From assembly GCA_944385925.1 (NCBI GenBank), contig CALWZE010000041.1, forward strand, positions 33,213 to 97,212: 64,000 bases of DNA, given 5' to 3'. Positions 27,543-35,535 of the stretch are shown piece by piece; position 1 is the first letter of the stretch; each line of letters starts with the position of its first letter. The position numbers were made by a program, and so were the translations under genes. This DNA is from an uncultured Clostridia bacterium. GTDB lineage: Bacteria > Bacillota > Clostridia > Oscillospirales > Ruminococcaceae. The notes below the pieces were generated by a model. It was not told the origin of the DNA. It saw only the letters and a program-made list of their open reading frames with translations, and searched no databases.

Positions 27543-28529
27543 ATGGACGGGCAGAGAAAAAGCAAACTGAAAACGCTTTATCTGATGCGTTTTTTAAGCC
27601 TGTATACCGACGAACAGCACGGCGCGACGATCGAAGAGATGATCGACTGGCTCAGGTCGCAGGGAATCTCGGCCGAGCGCAAAAGCCTGTATTATGATCT
27701 GGAGCTTCTGCGCGCATTCGGCATGGATATTGAACCGGTGCGCGGCAAGCGGCAGGAGTACCGGCTGCTGTCCCGCGAATTCGAGCTGCCTGAACTCAAG
27801 CTTCTGGTCGATGCAGTCGGCGCTTCCAAATTTATTACCCGGCGCAAAAGCCACCAGCTGCTTAAAAAGTTGGAGTCCCTTGCAAGCGTCTACCAGGCGG
27901 AGGAGCTGCAGCGCAGCGTCTATGTGGACCGGCGGGTCAAGACCATGAACGAGAGCATTTATTACACGGTAGATACGGTTCACAGCGCGATCAACCACGG
28001 CAAAAAGCTCTCCTTCAAATACTTCACCTATCGGCCGGACAAACAGCGCGTATTGAAAAAAAGCGGCGCGCCCTATCTGGTTACGCCCCTGGCGCTCACC
28101 TATGCGCAGGAAAACTATTACCTTTATGCCTGGTCCGCTGAGCATCAATCCATCCGCACCTATCGAATCGACAGAATGACCGACGCGACCGAGTCTGCGC
28201 AGGATGCGGAACATAATGCGCAGACAGATGCCTTTGATCCCGCTTCCCGCGCCAACGAGGCGTTTGCCATGTTTGGCGGCACGCCGCAAAAGGTGACCCT
28301 TCGCTTTTCCAACGATCTTGCAGATGCGGCGATCGATCGTTTCGGTACCGGCACAATGCTACTGCCTGATGGGGCCGAAAACTTTTCCCTCACGGCAGAG
28401 GTCATGGTCAGCCCGACCTTCTTCGGATGGGTGTTCGGCTTCGGAGGGCGGGTGCAGATCACCGGTCCTGACGCAGTGCGCGAGGAATATGCGCATCAGC
28501 TCGCCCACGCACTCAAACAGCAATCTTAA
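27543..28529 (+). CDS. WYL-domain transcriptional regulator
   Basis: A 328-residue regulator with an N-terminal winged helix-turn-helix (about 1-75; ATIEEMIDWLRSQGISAERKSLYYDLELL) and a WYL ligand-binding domain (about 120-220) with its characteristic SFKYFTYRPD, APYLVTPLALTYAQENYYLYAW and RTYRIDRM segments. A C-terminal WCX-type region follows. WYL proteins sense nucleic acids or nucleotides in several systems; the ligand here is unknown. GGAGG lies 8 bases before the ATG. It is divergent from spoVAC and upstream of the B12-controlled gene. Confidence 0.9.
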   Translation: MDGQRKSKLKTLYLMRFLSLYTDEQHGATIEEMIDWLRSQGISAERKSLYYDLELLRAFGMDIEPVRGKRQEYRLLSREFELPELKLLVDAVGASKFITRRKSHQLLKKLESLASVYQAEELQRSVYVDRRVKTMNESIYYTVDTVHSAINHGKKLSFKYFTYRPDKQRVLKKSGAPYLVTPLALTYAQENYYLYAWSAEHQSIRTYRIDRMTDATESAQDAEHNAQTDAFDPASRANEAFAMFGGTPQKVTLRFSNDLADAAIDRFGTGTMLLPDGAENFSLTAEVMVSPTFFGWVFGFGGRVQITGPDAVREEYAHQLAHALKQQS

Positions 28530-28786
28530 ACAGCTGCGGGGCAACGCGCAAAAGGAATCCGCCACGCCCGCTTGCTTTTCTGTTCTGCGATAAAATTCCA
28601 CCAACCCCTTTCGTGCAGCGATGCTCATTTTGAAAGCCTTCCGCCGCCCAAACCGGCCTTCTTCTCCGCGTTTTTTTATTTTTGTGCCGTGTTTGGGCCC
28701 GTATTTTCCCGCCAAATGCGCAAGAAGCAAAAAGTTTGGAAAGCACGCCGCAGCGTTTTCGCCATTCCTTTTTTGTAAAGTTGGGA

Positions 28787-28815
28787 TTGACGCGCGCAGA
28801 TGAAAGGGATATACT
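28787..28815 (+). promoter_or_regulatory. Promoter of the cobalamin-riboswitch transcript
   Basis: TTGACG (28787-28792) and TATACT (28810-28815) with a 17-base spacer. The start site falls near 28822, just upstream of the aptamer. Confidence 0.8.
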
Positions 28816-28837
28816 GAAGAAAATTAAACATACTATT

Positions 28838-29000
28838 TGCGGAATCAACCGGCGCTGACCGCGCCGTCAGGGAAACAGGTGCAAAGCCTGTGCGAGCCCG
28901 TCGCTGTATGGACAGAGCCGCGTGCCGCTCATGCCACTGAACGCTTTGATGTGTTTGGGAAGGCTGGTGCGCAGCATGGACGTCCGAGCCAGAAGACCTG
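28838..29000 (+). ncRNA. Cobalamin (B12) riboswitch aptamer
   Basis: The conserved B12-box architecture is visible. It includes CAGGGAAACAGGTGCAAAGC, then CCTGTGCGAGCCCGTCGCTGT, then ATGCCACTGA, TTTGGGAAGGCTGG and a closing GAGCCAGAAGACCTG. Order and spacing match the class that binds adenosylcobalamin. It sits between a consensus promoter and an intrinsic terminator, upstream of a cobalamin adenosyltransferase, so it should switch transcription off when cobalamin is plentiful. Confidence 0.9.
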
Positions 29001-29050
29001 TTCCGCATTTTTTCGACGCAAAGGCCACGTGGATTCTGGCTGTCGGTGTT

Positions 29051-29069
29051 CCGCATTTTTTAAATGCGG
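29051..29069 (+). other. Candidate antiterminator/anti-antiterminator hairpin
   Basis: CCGCATTT and AAATGCGG form an 8-bp hairpin with a TTT loop. The same CCGCATTT also occurs upstream at 29003-29010 as part of a 15-base direct repeat (28999-29013 and 29047-29061), so AAATGCGG could pair with either copy. This is consistent with alternative folds in the riboswitch expression platform. Confidence 0.5.
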
Positions 29070-29075
29070 TATTCT

Positions 29076-29110
29076 CCGTTGCCTTTGCAGTGCAGCGGTT
29101 TTTTTATTTT
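29076..29110 (+). terminator. Intrinsic terminator in the riboswitch expression platform
   Basis: CCGTTGC and GCAGCGG pair over 7 bp with one wobble, followed by TTTTTTTATTTT. It lies 24 bases before the adenosyltransferase start, so it decides whether the gene is transcribed. Confidence 0.8.
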
Positions 29111-29133
29111 CTGAATTAAGGAGGACTGCGCGT

Positions 29134-29661
29134 ATGCAGCAGGGTCTGGTTCATATTTATTGCGGCAACGGAAAGGGGAAAACAACCGCCTCGGTTGGTT
29201 TGTGCACCCGTGCCGCAGGCAGAGGCCTGCGCGTACTTTTTGCTCAATTCCTTAAAGCGAATGACAGCGGCGAGCGGGATGCGCTGCGCAGTTTTGAGAA
29301 CGTCACGGTGCTTGATCTGCCCGAAAAACTAAAGTTTGTGCGCAGCATGACCGATGAAGAGTTTGCGAAAACAAAAGACTACTTTTCTGCACAGTTTCAG
29401 CGCTGTGCCGCGTGTGCGAAAAGCGGCGAATATGACCTGATTGTGCTGGATGAGATCTGCTCGACAGTCGGACACGGCATCATTTCTGTTCCCGAGCTGG
29501 CCGCGCTTATCCGTGAAAAAGCCCCCGGCACCGAACTTGTCCTGACCGGGCGCGACCCCGCCCCTGAGATCGTCGAGCTTGCGGACTATGTCACCGAGAT
29601 GACCCTGGTTAAACACCCGTTTCAGCAGGGTATACCCGCACGCAAAGGGATCGAATATTAA
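29134..29661 (+). CDS. cobO: Cob(I)alamin adenosyltransferase (CobO/BtuR type)
   Basis: Transfers the adenosyl group of ATP to reduced corrinoids, forming adenosylcobalamin. The 175-residue protein has the CobA/BtuR P-loop GNGKGKTT at residues 11-18, the acidic motif DLIVLDEI, the VLTGRDP segment and the C-terminal KHPFQQGIPARKGIEY typical of the family. AAGGAGG precedes the ATG at 29134. Frames that extend further upstream would translate the riboswitch and are rejected. Regulation is by the B12 riboswitch and terminator directly upstream. It is monocistronic. Confidence 0.95.
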   Translation: MQQGLVHIYCGNGKGKTTASVGLCTRAAGRGLRVLFAQFLKANDSGERDALRSFENVTVLDLPEKLKFVRSMTDEEFAKTKDYFSAQFQRCAACAKSGEYDLIVLDEICSTVGHGIISVPELAALIREKAPGTELVLTGRDPAPEIVELADYVTEMTLVKHPFQQGIPARKGIEY

Positions 29662-29728
29662 AATTGTCTCCTCTTTTTTCGGTACTGCATTCCGGCGGCA
29701 TACGGAATGCGCTATCGCAAAAATGGAT

Positions 29729-29761
29729 GCCCGCGGCAAAATCTGCCGCGGGCTTTTTTTA
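29729..29761 (+). terminator. Terminator of cobO
   Basis: GCCCGCGGCA and TGCCGCGGGC form a 10-bp stem followed by eight T. It lies about 70 bases after the stop. Confidence 0.92.
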
Positions 29762-29762
29762 C

Positions 29763-30311
29763 TGTCTTGACCTGCCGGTGGCCGCCAATGCCCCGGCTGG
29801 GCGCAGCGTCTGATTGAGTCACACAAGCTAAGCTAAACCTCAAATCCTGTCAGGGCTCCAACAAACCACAAGGGCATTTTCCGTGCAGACTTCTCAAATT
29901 CTGCCACATTATCGTTTGCCCCTTCGCTTGTAAACGAACAGTTTTTTCACTTTATGCCGTATCCCGAATTTCTAACAGAGCGTTTACGTTTGTCTAGCAG
30001 TAAAAAAGTTTTTGCGCCTGAAGGCCGCCGGGACAGGCGCTGTGCATCCGGAACCGAAACGTTTTACAGCCGGCCGTTGGATCATTTAAAACAAACTTCC
30101 AGACCTTTCCCCCGCCTTTTTATGTTGGCTTTTGAATGCAGTTTTTCCGCACGTTTTAAACTCGTTACTATTTTAAAAAAACACCCTGGCGCCAATTTTG
30201 CGCGTTTTTGACGCCTGGCTTTTTGCGTTTGTGAACCGGTAAATATCTTGGCCCTTCGTCCGCCTTTACAAAGGATTGACTGAATCTTAAAGGTATCCGG
30301 CTCGAAATCTG
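29763..30311. other. Gene-free interval upstream of the DUF1576 gene
   Basis: About 550 bases without a supported gene. Short inverted repeats such as GCGCCTG with CAGGCGC (30015-30040 region) are present, but none has a promoter or terminator context that would define an RNA gene. Confidence 0.5.
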
Positions 30312-30340
30312 TTGTTTTTCACAATTTATTGTTCTATAAT
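30312..30340 (+). promoter_or_regulatory. Promoter of the DUF1576 gene
   Basis: TTGTTT (30312-30317) and TATAAT (30335-30340) with a 17-base spacer; a leader of about 110 bases would precede the coding region. Confidence 0.7.
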
Positions 30341-30453
30341 TAGGAAGGTTAGGTTAAGGCTGGCTGGGCAGCAGCTTTCTTTTTTACGCATAAATGTGAA
30401 TCTTTTCACAATCGCATTGAACTGTTTCCCGCCAAAAAACATCTTGTGAAAGT

Positions 30454-31776
30454 ATGGGGTATCAGATTATGGACAAAGTCAAAGACAACAGCGCTATGTT
30501 TAAGCGGCTGTTTCTGCTGGTTTCACTCGCATTCTTGTGCGGCAGTCTTTGCGCCGGGAATATAGCGCAGGCGCCTTCCGGATTTTTACGTCTGCTCTGT
30601 TCTCCGGAACAGCTTACGCTGGACGCATTCCAGGTCGCCGGAGTTGCCGGCGCTTTCCTCAATGCGGCGCTGGTCGGCCTTATTAGCTGGCTTGTGCTGC
30701 GCAGCAAAGCCAACACCGCTTCCTCAACCTCTTTCATGGCCTACTTCCTGACGGTTGGTTTCGCATTTTACGGCATCAATGCGCTGAATATGCTGCCCTG
30801 TATTTTCGGCACATGGATTTTTGCGCTTGTCCGCCGGGAACCGTTTGGGAAATACGCGAACTTCGCGCTATTTTCCACCGCGCTTGCGCCTTATGTCAGC
30901 GAACTGCTTTTCCGTTATCCCGGTGCGCAGGCACGTCCTGTCACAGCGACCGGCGTTATTCTTGCAATCATTGCCGGCGCTGCCGCCGGCTTTATCATGC
31001 CGGCGATCTGCGGTCATTCGCCCAACGCCCACAAGGGATACAGCCTGTTCAGTGCGGCGTTATGCGCCGGCCTTCTCGCCTTTATCTTCACCTCGCTGCT
31101 TTTCAAAACCCGCGGCATTGAGCTGCCGTCCAACACCAATATCGGGGACGGACACAATCTGTTTGTGAATCTCTTTTGCGCAGCGCTGTTTCTGCTTTTT
31201 GTGGTAGCCGGTTTTCTGCTCGGCGGCCGTTCCCTGCGCCCCATCGGCGCTATTTTGAAAAGCACCGGACATAAAACCGACTTCGCGTCCGCGCACGGTT
31301 TTGCCGCCGCGCTGCTGCATACGGGCCTTTACGGTCTGTTTCTCCTCGCCTACTACAATCTGATTGGCGCTTCCTTTACCGGCGTAACACTTGGCGCTGT
31401 GCTCTGCATGCTTTCTGCCAGCGTCTCCGGTGCGCACGCACTCAATGTATTGCCGCTCATGCTCGGTTATGCGCTCGCCTCCACCTTCAGCAGCTGGACC
31501 CTTTCCACTCCGGCAATCATGGTTGGCCTGTGCTTCTCAACGGGACTTGCGCCGGTTGCCGGCAGCTTCGGCCTGATTCCCGGCATTCTCGCGGGATTGC
31601 TGCATGCCTGCGTCGTCACCCAGGTACCGCTGCTTCACGGAAGCTTCTGCCTGTACAACGGCGGCTTCACCTGCGGACTGCTCGCAATTGTGCTGATCCC
31701 GCTGCTTGAAACTTTCTTCAAGCCGAATGCGCAATACCGTTTGTTCTGTTCCCGCATCGGAAGCAAAAAGGACTGA
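30454..31776 (+). CDS. DUF1576 polytopic membrane protein
   Basis: A 440-residue protein with about ten to twelve hydrophobic segments arranged in two similar halves. Each half has a Gly-rich motif: SFMAYFLTVGFAFYGINALNMLP in the first and a counterpart around SVSGAHALNVLPLMLGYALA in the second. The pattern matches DUF1576 from memory, a Firmicute membrane family with no assigned function. The C-terminal LHGSFCLYNGGFTCG is also conserved. Neither start candidate (30454 or the in-frame ATG at 30469, with GGGG upstream) has a strong ribosome-binding site. It stands alone between its own promoter and a terminator; transport is a plausible but unproven role. Confidence 0.75.
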   Translation: MGYQIMDKVKDNSAMFKRLFLLVSLAFLCGSLCAGNIAQAPSGFLRLLCSPEQLTLDAFQVAGVAGAFLNAALVGLISWLVLRSKANTASSTSFMAYFLTVGFAFYGINALNMLPCIFGTWIFALVRREPFGKYANFALFSTALAPYVSELLFRYPGAQARPVTATGVILAIIAGAAAGFIMPAICGHSPNAHKGYSLFSAALCAGLLAFIFTSLLFKTRGIELPSNTNIGDGHNLFVNLFCAALFLLFVVAGFLLGGRSLRPIGAILKSTGHKTDFASAHGFAAALLHTGLYGLFLLAYYNLIGASFTGVTLGAVLCMLSASVSGAHALNVLPLMLGYALASTFSSWTLSTPAIMVGLCFSTGLAPVAGSFGLIPGILAGLLHACVVTQVPLLHGSFCLYNGGFTCGLLAIVLIPLLETFFKPNAQYRLFCSRIGSKKD

Positions 31777-31790
31777 TAATATTTCTGTTA

Positions 31791-31840
31791 AAGCGCTTCG
31801 GGCTCGGTTTTTAAGCCGGGACCGGGCGCTTTTTGTTTTT
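31791..31840. terminator. Terminator between convergent genes
   Basis: AAAGCGC and GCGCTTT enclose an inner helix (GGCTCGG with CCGGG-type pairing), followed by TTTTTGTTTTT on the plus strand. It ends the DUF1576 transcript and overlaps the end of the antiporter gene. Confidence 0.65.
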
Positions 31841-33025
31841 GCAGCATTTTTTCTGGGTCCGCTCGATTCCAATTGCGCCAAGCGGTGCAGTAATGAGAAT
31901 GGCCATGACCGCAACCGATAGCACGATCGGTCCGCATGCCAGACCCGCTGCAAGCGGCAGCGACCCAATCGCCGCCTGAACCGTTGCTTTAGGCAGATAA
32001 GCAATTACACAAAACAGCCGCTCGCGCCGGTTGAGCCTGGTGCCGGTCAGGCTCAGCAGCACGCCAATCGCCCGAAAAACCAGCGCGCCGAAAATAAGCG
32101 CCGCCGCTTTCAGGCCCGCATCGAGCAGATACCGTATATCAACGGCGGCGCCGACCAGCACAAACAGCAGCAGTTCGGCCGCAAGCCAGAGCTTTCCGAA
32201 TTTTTCCGAAAGTCTCTTGGTTACAAATCCGGGATTTTTCTGCTGCAGCGCGCAGGCCATGCCCATAACCGCCAACAGCCCTGAAAAAGGAACTATGCCG
32301 GACAGCCCGCTCTCTGCTGACGCAAGCAGAAACGCAAGACCAAGCAAAATGACAACCTTGACACTGTTGCGCACATGTTTCTTTTTGGCGTTCGCCCACT
32401 CAAAATATCCTCCCAGCGCAAGGCCAAGCAGGGCGCCAGCGATAACCCCGGTCAAAATCGAAATCGGGATCTGCAGAAAATTCGCCGCCGAAACGCCCGC
32501 TCCCTGCGCCATGCCCATCAAGGAAGAAAACAGGACAATGACGAAAACATCATCCAAAGAGGCGCCCGCGAGAATCATCTGAGGGATCTGTTTGTCTGTG
32601 CCGTACCCGCTTTCGATCAGCGATACCATTTTCGGCACGACAACCGCCGGTGATACGGCGCCGATCACCGCTCCCATAATTCCGGCTTCCAGCAGATTGA
32701 TCCCAAACAACGCCGGCGCAAGCAATAAATAACCCACAATTTCCAGCGCGGCCGGAAGAAAAGAGAGCAGCAAGGCCGGTCTTCCGACTTTTTTGAGATC
32801 CTCCAAACGAAGGGTGAGACCCGCTTTAATTAAAATTATGATCAGCGCCATCTCGCGCAGATCTGCCGAAACGGCGAGCAGCGATGAATCCAACAGATTC
32901 AGCAGACAGGGCCCGAGCAAAATTCCCGCCAGCAGCATACCAAGCAAACGCGGTATGCGCAGTTTGTCGCAGATTCCCGCTGCAAGAAGCGCGGTCAAAA
33001 AAATCAATCCAATCGAAGCAAGCAC
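31811..33025 (-). CDS. Cation/proton antiporter (CPA family)
   Basis: A 404-residue integral membrane antiporter with about twelve helices. Recognisable CPA motifs include LLGMLLAGILLGP in an early helix, the unwound GAVIGAVSPAVVVPKM segment, the likely ion-binding GASLDDVFVIVLFSSL, and LLFVLVGAAVDIRYLL near the C-terminal half. The start is the GTG at 33025, which has GGGAGG 7 bases upstream; the ATG at 33070 lies within the upstream leader terminator region. A fluoride riboswitch appears to control the gene, so it may help cells survive fluoride stress, perhaps by moving ions or restoring pH balance. That physiological role is inference. Confidence 0.88.
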   Translation of the reverse strand: MLASIGLIFLTALLAAGICDKLRIPRLLGMLLAGILLGPCLLNLLDSSLLAVSADLREMALIIILIKAGLTLRLEDLKKVGRPALLLSFLPAALEIVGYLLLAPALFGINLLEAGIMGAVIGAVSPAVVVPKMVSLIESGYGTDKQIPQMILAGASLDDVFVIVLFSSLMGMAQGAGVSAANFLQIPISILTGVIAGALLGLALGGYFEWANAKKKHVRNSVKVVILLGLAFLLASAESGLSGIVPFSGLLAVMGMACALQQKNPGFVTKRLSEKFGKLWLAAELLLFVLVGAAVDIRYLLDAGLKAAALIFGALVFRAIGVLLSLTGTRLNRRERLFCVIAYLPKATVQAAIGSLPLAAGLACGPIVLSVAVMAILITAPLGAIGIERTQKKCCKNKKRPVPA

Positions 33026-33045
33026 AAAAATTCCTCCCAAAGCGC

Positions 33046-33091
33046 AAAAAAGCCGATGCCCCCTGCGCAAAATTCGCAGAAGTCATCAGCC
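33046..33091 (-). terminator. Riboswitch-controlled terminator of the antiporter gene
   Basis: On the minus strand GGCTGATG pairs with CATCGGC(T) and an inner CTGCG with CGCAG around AATTTTG, followed by TTTTTT. The left arm is the conserved 3' segment of the fluoride aptamer, so ligand-bound aptamer and terminator are mutually exclusive. Confidence 0.8.
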
Positions 33092-33134
33092 GTAAAGCGG
33101 TTCAGGTTTCCCTAGGGAGAACTTCATTCCCGAA
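33076..33134 (-). ncRNA. Fluoride (crcB) riboswitch aptamer
   Basis: On the minus strand the conserved pattern is GGGAATGAAGTTCTCCC, then GAACCGC, a TTTA loop, and CGGCTGATGACTTCTGC. The first hairpin loop (GAAGT) can form the pseudoknot with ACTTC, and the GCTGATG-CTTCTGC end is the signature of this class. It starts at the predicted transcription start and overlaps a terminator, as in known fluoride ON switches. Confidence 0.82.
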
Positions 33135-33137
33135 GAA

Positions 33138-33166
33138 ATTATAATAACCGCGCAACTTTCTGTCAA
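33138..33166 (-). promoter_or_regulatory. Consensus promoter of the fluoride-riboswitch transcript
   Basis: On the minus strand TTGACA (33166-33161) and TATAAT (33143-33138) are both perfect consensus boxes with a 17-base spacer. The start site falls near 33131, the first bases of the aptamer. Confidence 0.9.
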
Positions 33167-33372
33167 GACAAAGGTATCTTTTGACGATTCAATAATTTCC
33201 AATATTCAAAATCGATACCTTTCTCACTGCCAGTATACGCATTTTCAATATTGCAACCATCACTGCGTCTATCAGATCGATATTTCTGCTCCTGAATCAT
33301 AAAAGTTTCATTCATTAATAGTTCCAACCATCTGTTGACCGCCGTTTTGGAAGGTAGCTCATTCAGTTTTTG

Positions 33373-33429
33373 AAAATTAAAACCGGCACGACGCTGAATC
33401 CGAACAGCGAACGTACCGGTTTTAATTTT
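33373..33429 (-). terminator. Strong terminator closing the liv-eda-kdgK operon
   Basis: A 14-bp perfect outer stem (AAAATTAAAACCGG with its complement) continues through ACG/CGT and CGCTG/CAGCG pairs around an AATCCGAA loop. A/T runs flank both sides. It lies about 70 bases after the kdgK stop and no earlier terminator is seen after the upstream genes. Confidence 0.85.
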
Positions 33430-33496
33430 GTTGATTAAACTATGCGCTGCGTTTTTCCCTGTTCTAATATAAAGGCAGGACGATAACCGTGCAAAT

Positions 33497-34522
33497 TCAG
33501 CGCTCTACTCGTCCTGAGCCGCTGCCATAAGCCAGGCGCAAAACCTCCTCAATTGAAACCCGGTTAAAATCTCCGTCAATAGTGTGTTTCAAACAGGAGG
33601 CGGCAACTGCAAATTCCAGAGCTGCCTGCGAGTCCTCGCAGTTGTTAAGACCATAAAGCAGACCTGCTGCAAAACTGTCTCCTCCGCCGACCCGGTCCAC
33701 AATATCGCTGATTTGATACCGGCGGCTTAGATAAAATCCATTCCGGTCATTCAAGCAGGCCCGCCAGCCATTGCTGTCTGCGCTTTGGCTTTCCCGCAGC
33801 GTAATAGCAATCATCCTCATATTCGGAAACTGCTCCAGCACAATGTCTCCCAGTTCACGGTACTTTTCTGCATCCAACTTTCCGTTTTCGACATTCACAT
33901 CTACGGTAATGCCAAGCGACTTTTGTACATCCTCCTCATTTGCAATCGCAACATCAACGTATCTCGCGATTTCCCGCATCACTTCATCGGCTTTTTTCCC
34001 ATACTTCCAAAGATTTTTTCGATAGTTCAAGTCGCAGGAAACCGTTATACCGCAGCGCTTGGCAGCCTGAACGCTTTCCATCGACAGTTCCATCGCAGTT
34101 TGAGAAAGAGCTGGCGTTATGCCGGTGATATGGAACCAGTCCGCGTTGCTGAAAATTTTGTTCCAATCGATGTCTCCCGGCTTTGCAAGCGAAAGAGCGG
34201 AACCCGCACGATCGTATACGACCTTGCTTGGCCGCTGATTCGAACCGGTTTCCAGATAATAAGTACCCATTCTTCCCGGTCCGCGGATGATAGTCGACGT
34301 ATCAACGCCAAAATACCGCAGCGTTTTGATGCATTCATCTCCAACTACATTGTCCGGCAAAACAGTACAGAAAGAAACATCCAGGCCAAAATTTGCAAGA
34401 GATACCGCTACATTTGCCTCACCGCCACCAAAGGTAGCTTCTAAAATCGGGCTTTGAAACAGTCTCTCTTTTCCGGGCGATTTCAACCTGAGCATAATCT
34501 CGCCAAAAGTAACGTATTTCAT
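33497..34522 (-). CDS. kdgK: 2-keto-3-deoxygluconate kinase (PfkB family)
   Basis: Phosphorylates 2-keto-3-deoxygluconate (KDG) to KDPG, the substrate of the aldolase encoded just upstream. The 341-residue ribokinase-fold protein has the N-terminal [11 protein letters not shown], the [15 protein letters not shown] substrate region and the C-terminal [17 protein letters not shown] motif that carries the catalytic Asp and anion hole. GGAGGG precedes the ATG at 34522; a TTG one codon earlier is less likely. It follows the aldolase gene after 11 bases and is the last gene of the operon. Substrate specificity is inferred from the aldolase partner. Confidence 0.9.
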   Translation of the reverse strand: MKYVTFGEIMLRLKSPGKERLFQSPILEATFGGGEANVAVSLANFGLDVSFCTVLPDNVVGDECIKTLRYFGVDTSTIIRGPGRMGTYYLETGSNQRPSKVVYDRAGSALSLAKPGDIDWNKIFSNADWFHITGITPALSQTAMELSMESVQAAKRCGITVSCDLNYRKNLWKYGKKADEVMREIARYVDVAIANEEDVQKSLGITVDVNVENGKLDAEKYRELGDIVLEQFPNMRMIAITLRESQSADSNGWRACLNDRNGFYLSRRYQISDIVDRVGGGDSFAAGLLYGLNNCEDSQAALEFAVAASCLKHTIDGDFNRVSIEEVLRLAYGSGSGRVER

Positions 34523-34533
34523 CAAACCCTCCG

Positions 34534-35502
34534 CTATTTTTGCAGCAAATGCACTGCAAATCCTCCAAAATCCTTTTCCAGATAGATTGCATTTAAGCGG
34601 CCATTTTTATGCTTCGCTGTTTCCCATGCGAATCTCCAGCCGCGTCTTTCAAGATAGAATACCGCCCGTTCCACACTGTTCGTATGAACCGCAATATGGC
34701 CGTGCTCCCCTCTGCCTGCTCCCTTCATCACCTCGAGGCTTTCACCGGCAAACAACGAGCTCATACCTTCACGCACCGGCATACTAAGCATTAAGCCAAT
34801 TTCCTTTGCCAAAGCCCGTCCAGACTCGTCATTTCCCGCATTCAGACCAACATGGGCAATCTCAAGTCCCAGGAGATGGTCGATTGAACGCCGCACAATT
34901 TCTGCAATCCCGTCATAATCACCTGCGGCGAGCAGTTTTTTGTCACACAGCCACCCGCCTCCGACCGCAGCAATACAGGATTTGTCGGCGTATTCATCCA
35001 GATTTTTCAGATCAATCCCCCCGGTGGGAACAAAGCGAATGCCCGCTGCGCCAAAAGGTCCCTGAAGCGCCTGACAGGCCTTTATTCCTCCATAAACATT
35101 TGCCGGAAAGAATTTCACTGTGCGAATTCCACGCGCCAATGCAAAGCCGATCTCTGTTGGAGTGACGCAGCCTGGAATAAGTTCCACACCATTTTCCACA
35201 CACCAGTCCGCGATTTGCGGATCGAAGCCAGGCGTCACAATAAATTTTGCCCCTGCTTTAACTGCGTCCCGGCACTGGTCAAGGCTTAGAACAGTTCCTG
35301 CTCCAATCAACATTTCCGGCCTTTCAGCACACAACTTTTCAATTGACGGCAGTCCGGCTTCGGTCCGCAGTGTGATTTCCATGACCGGCAATCCGCCCTG
35401 CGTATAGGCGTCGGCCAGCGGCACTGCCTGCGCGCTGTCCTGTAATACCACAACAGGGACCAGACCGAACTTTTCTAATGTCTTAATTGTCTGGCCTTCC
35501 AC
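34534..35502 (-). CDS. eda: KDPG/KHG aldolase fused to a VOC (glyoxalase-like) domain
   Basis: Cleaves KDPG to pyruvate and glyceraldehyde-3-phosphate. The first 205 residues form the class I aldolase barrel with catalytic Glu42 ([10 protein letters not shown]) and Schiff-base Lys130 ([14 protein letters not shown]). The C-terminal 110 residues show a vicinal-oxygen-chelate-like pattern beginning [15 protein letters not shown] and ending [16 protein letters not shown]. Plain Eda is about 210 residues, so this is a fusion, a form I recall from other Clostridia. The GTG start has AAGGAG 7 bases upstream. Neighbours are livF (33 bases upstream) and kdgK (11 bases downstream). Confidence 0.9.
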   Translation of the reverse strand: MEGQTIKTLEKFGLVPVVVLQDSAQAVPLADAYTQGGLPVMEITLRTEAGLPSIEKLCAERPEMLIGAGTVLSLDQCRDAVKAGAKFIVTPGFDPQIADWCVENGVELIPGCVTPTEIGFALARGIRTVKFFPANVYGGIKACQALQGPFGAAGIRFVPTGGIDLKNLDEYADKSCIAAVGGGWLCDKKLLAAGDYDGIAEIVRRSIDHLLGLEIAHVGLNAGNDESGRALAKEIGLMLSMPVREGMSSLFAGESLEVMKGAGRGEHGHIAVHTNSVERAVFYLERRGWRFAWETAKHKNGRLNAIYLEKDFGGFAVHLLQK

Positions 35503-35535
35503 GATAACTCTCCTTAGATTTCACATTTTACAAAT

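Noticed and set aside
28837..29133. An N-terminal extension of the adenosyltransferase by about 100 codons
   Set aside because: This segment is the cobalamin riboswitch and terminator; the ATG at 29134 has the AAGGAGG site and starts the conserved family sequence.
33026..33070. ATG at 33070 as the start of the antiporter
   Set aside because: It would put coding sequence inside the riboswitch terminator; the GTG at 33025 has GGGAGG at 7-base spacing and begins a typical hydrophobic N-terminus.
33175..33500. A roughly 105-codon stop-free minus-strand frame after kdgK
   Set aside because: It has no good start codon or ribosome-binding site, passes straight through the strong terminator hairpin at 33373-33429, and lies in AT-rich intergenic DNA; no family was recognised.
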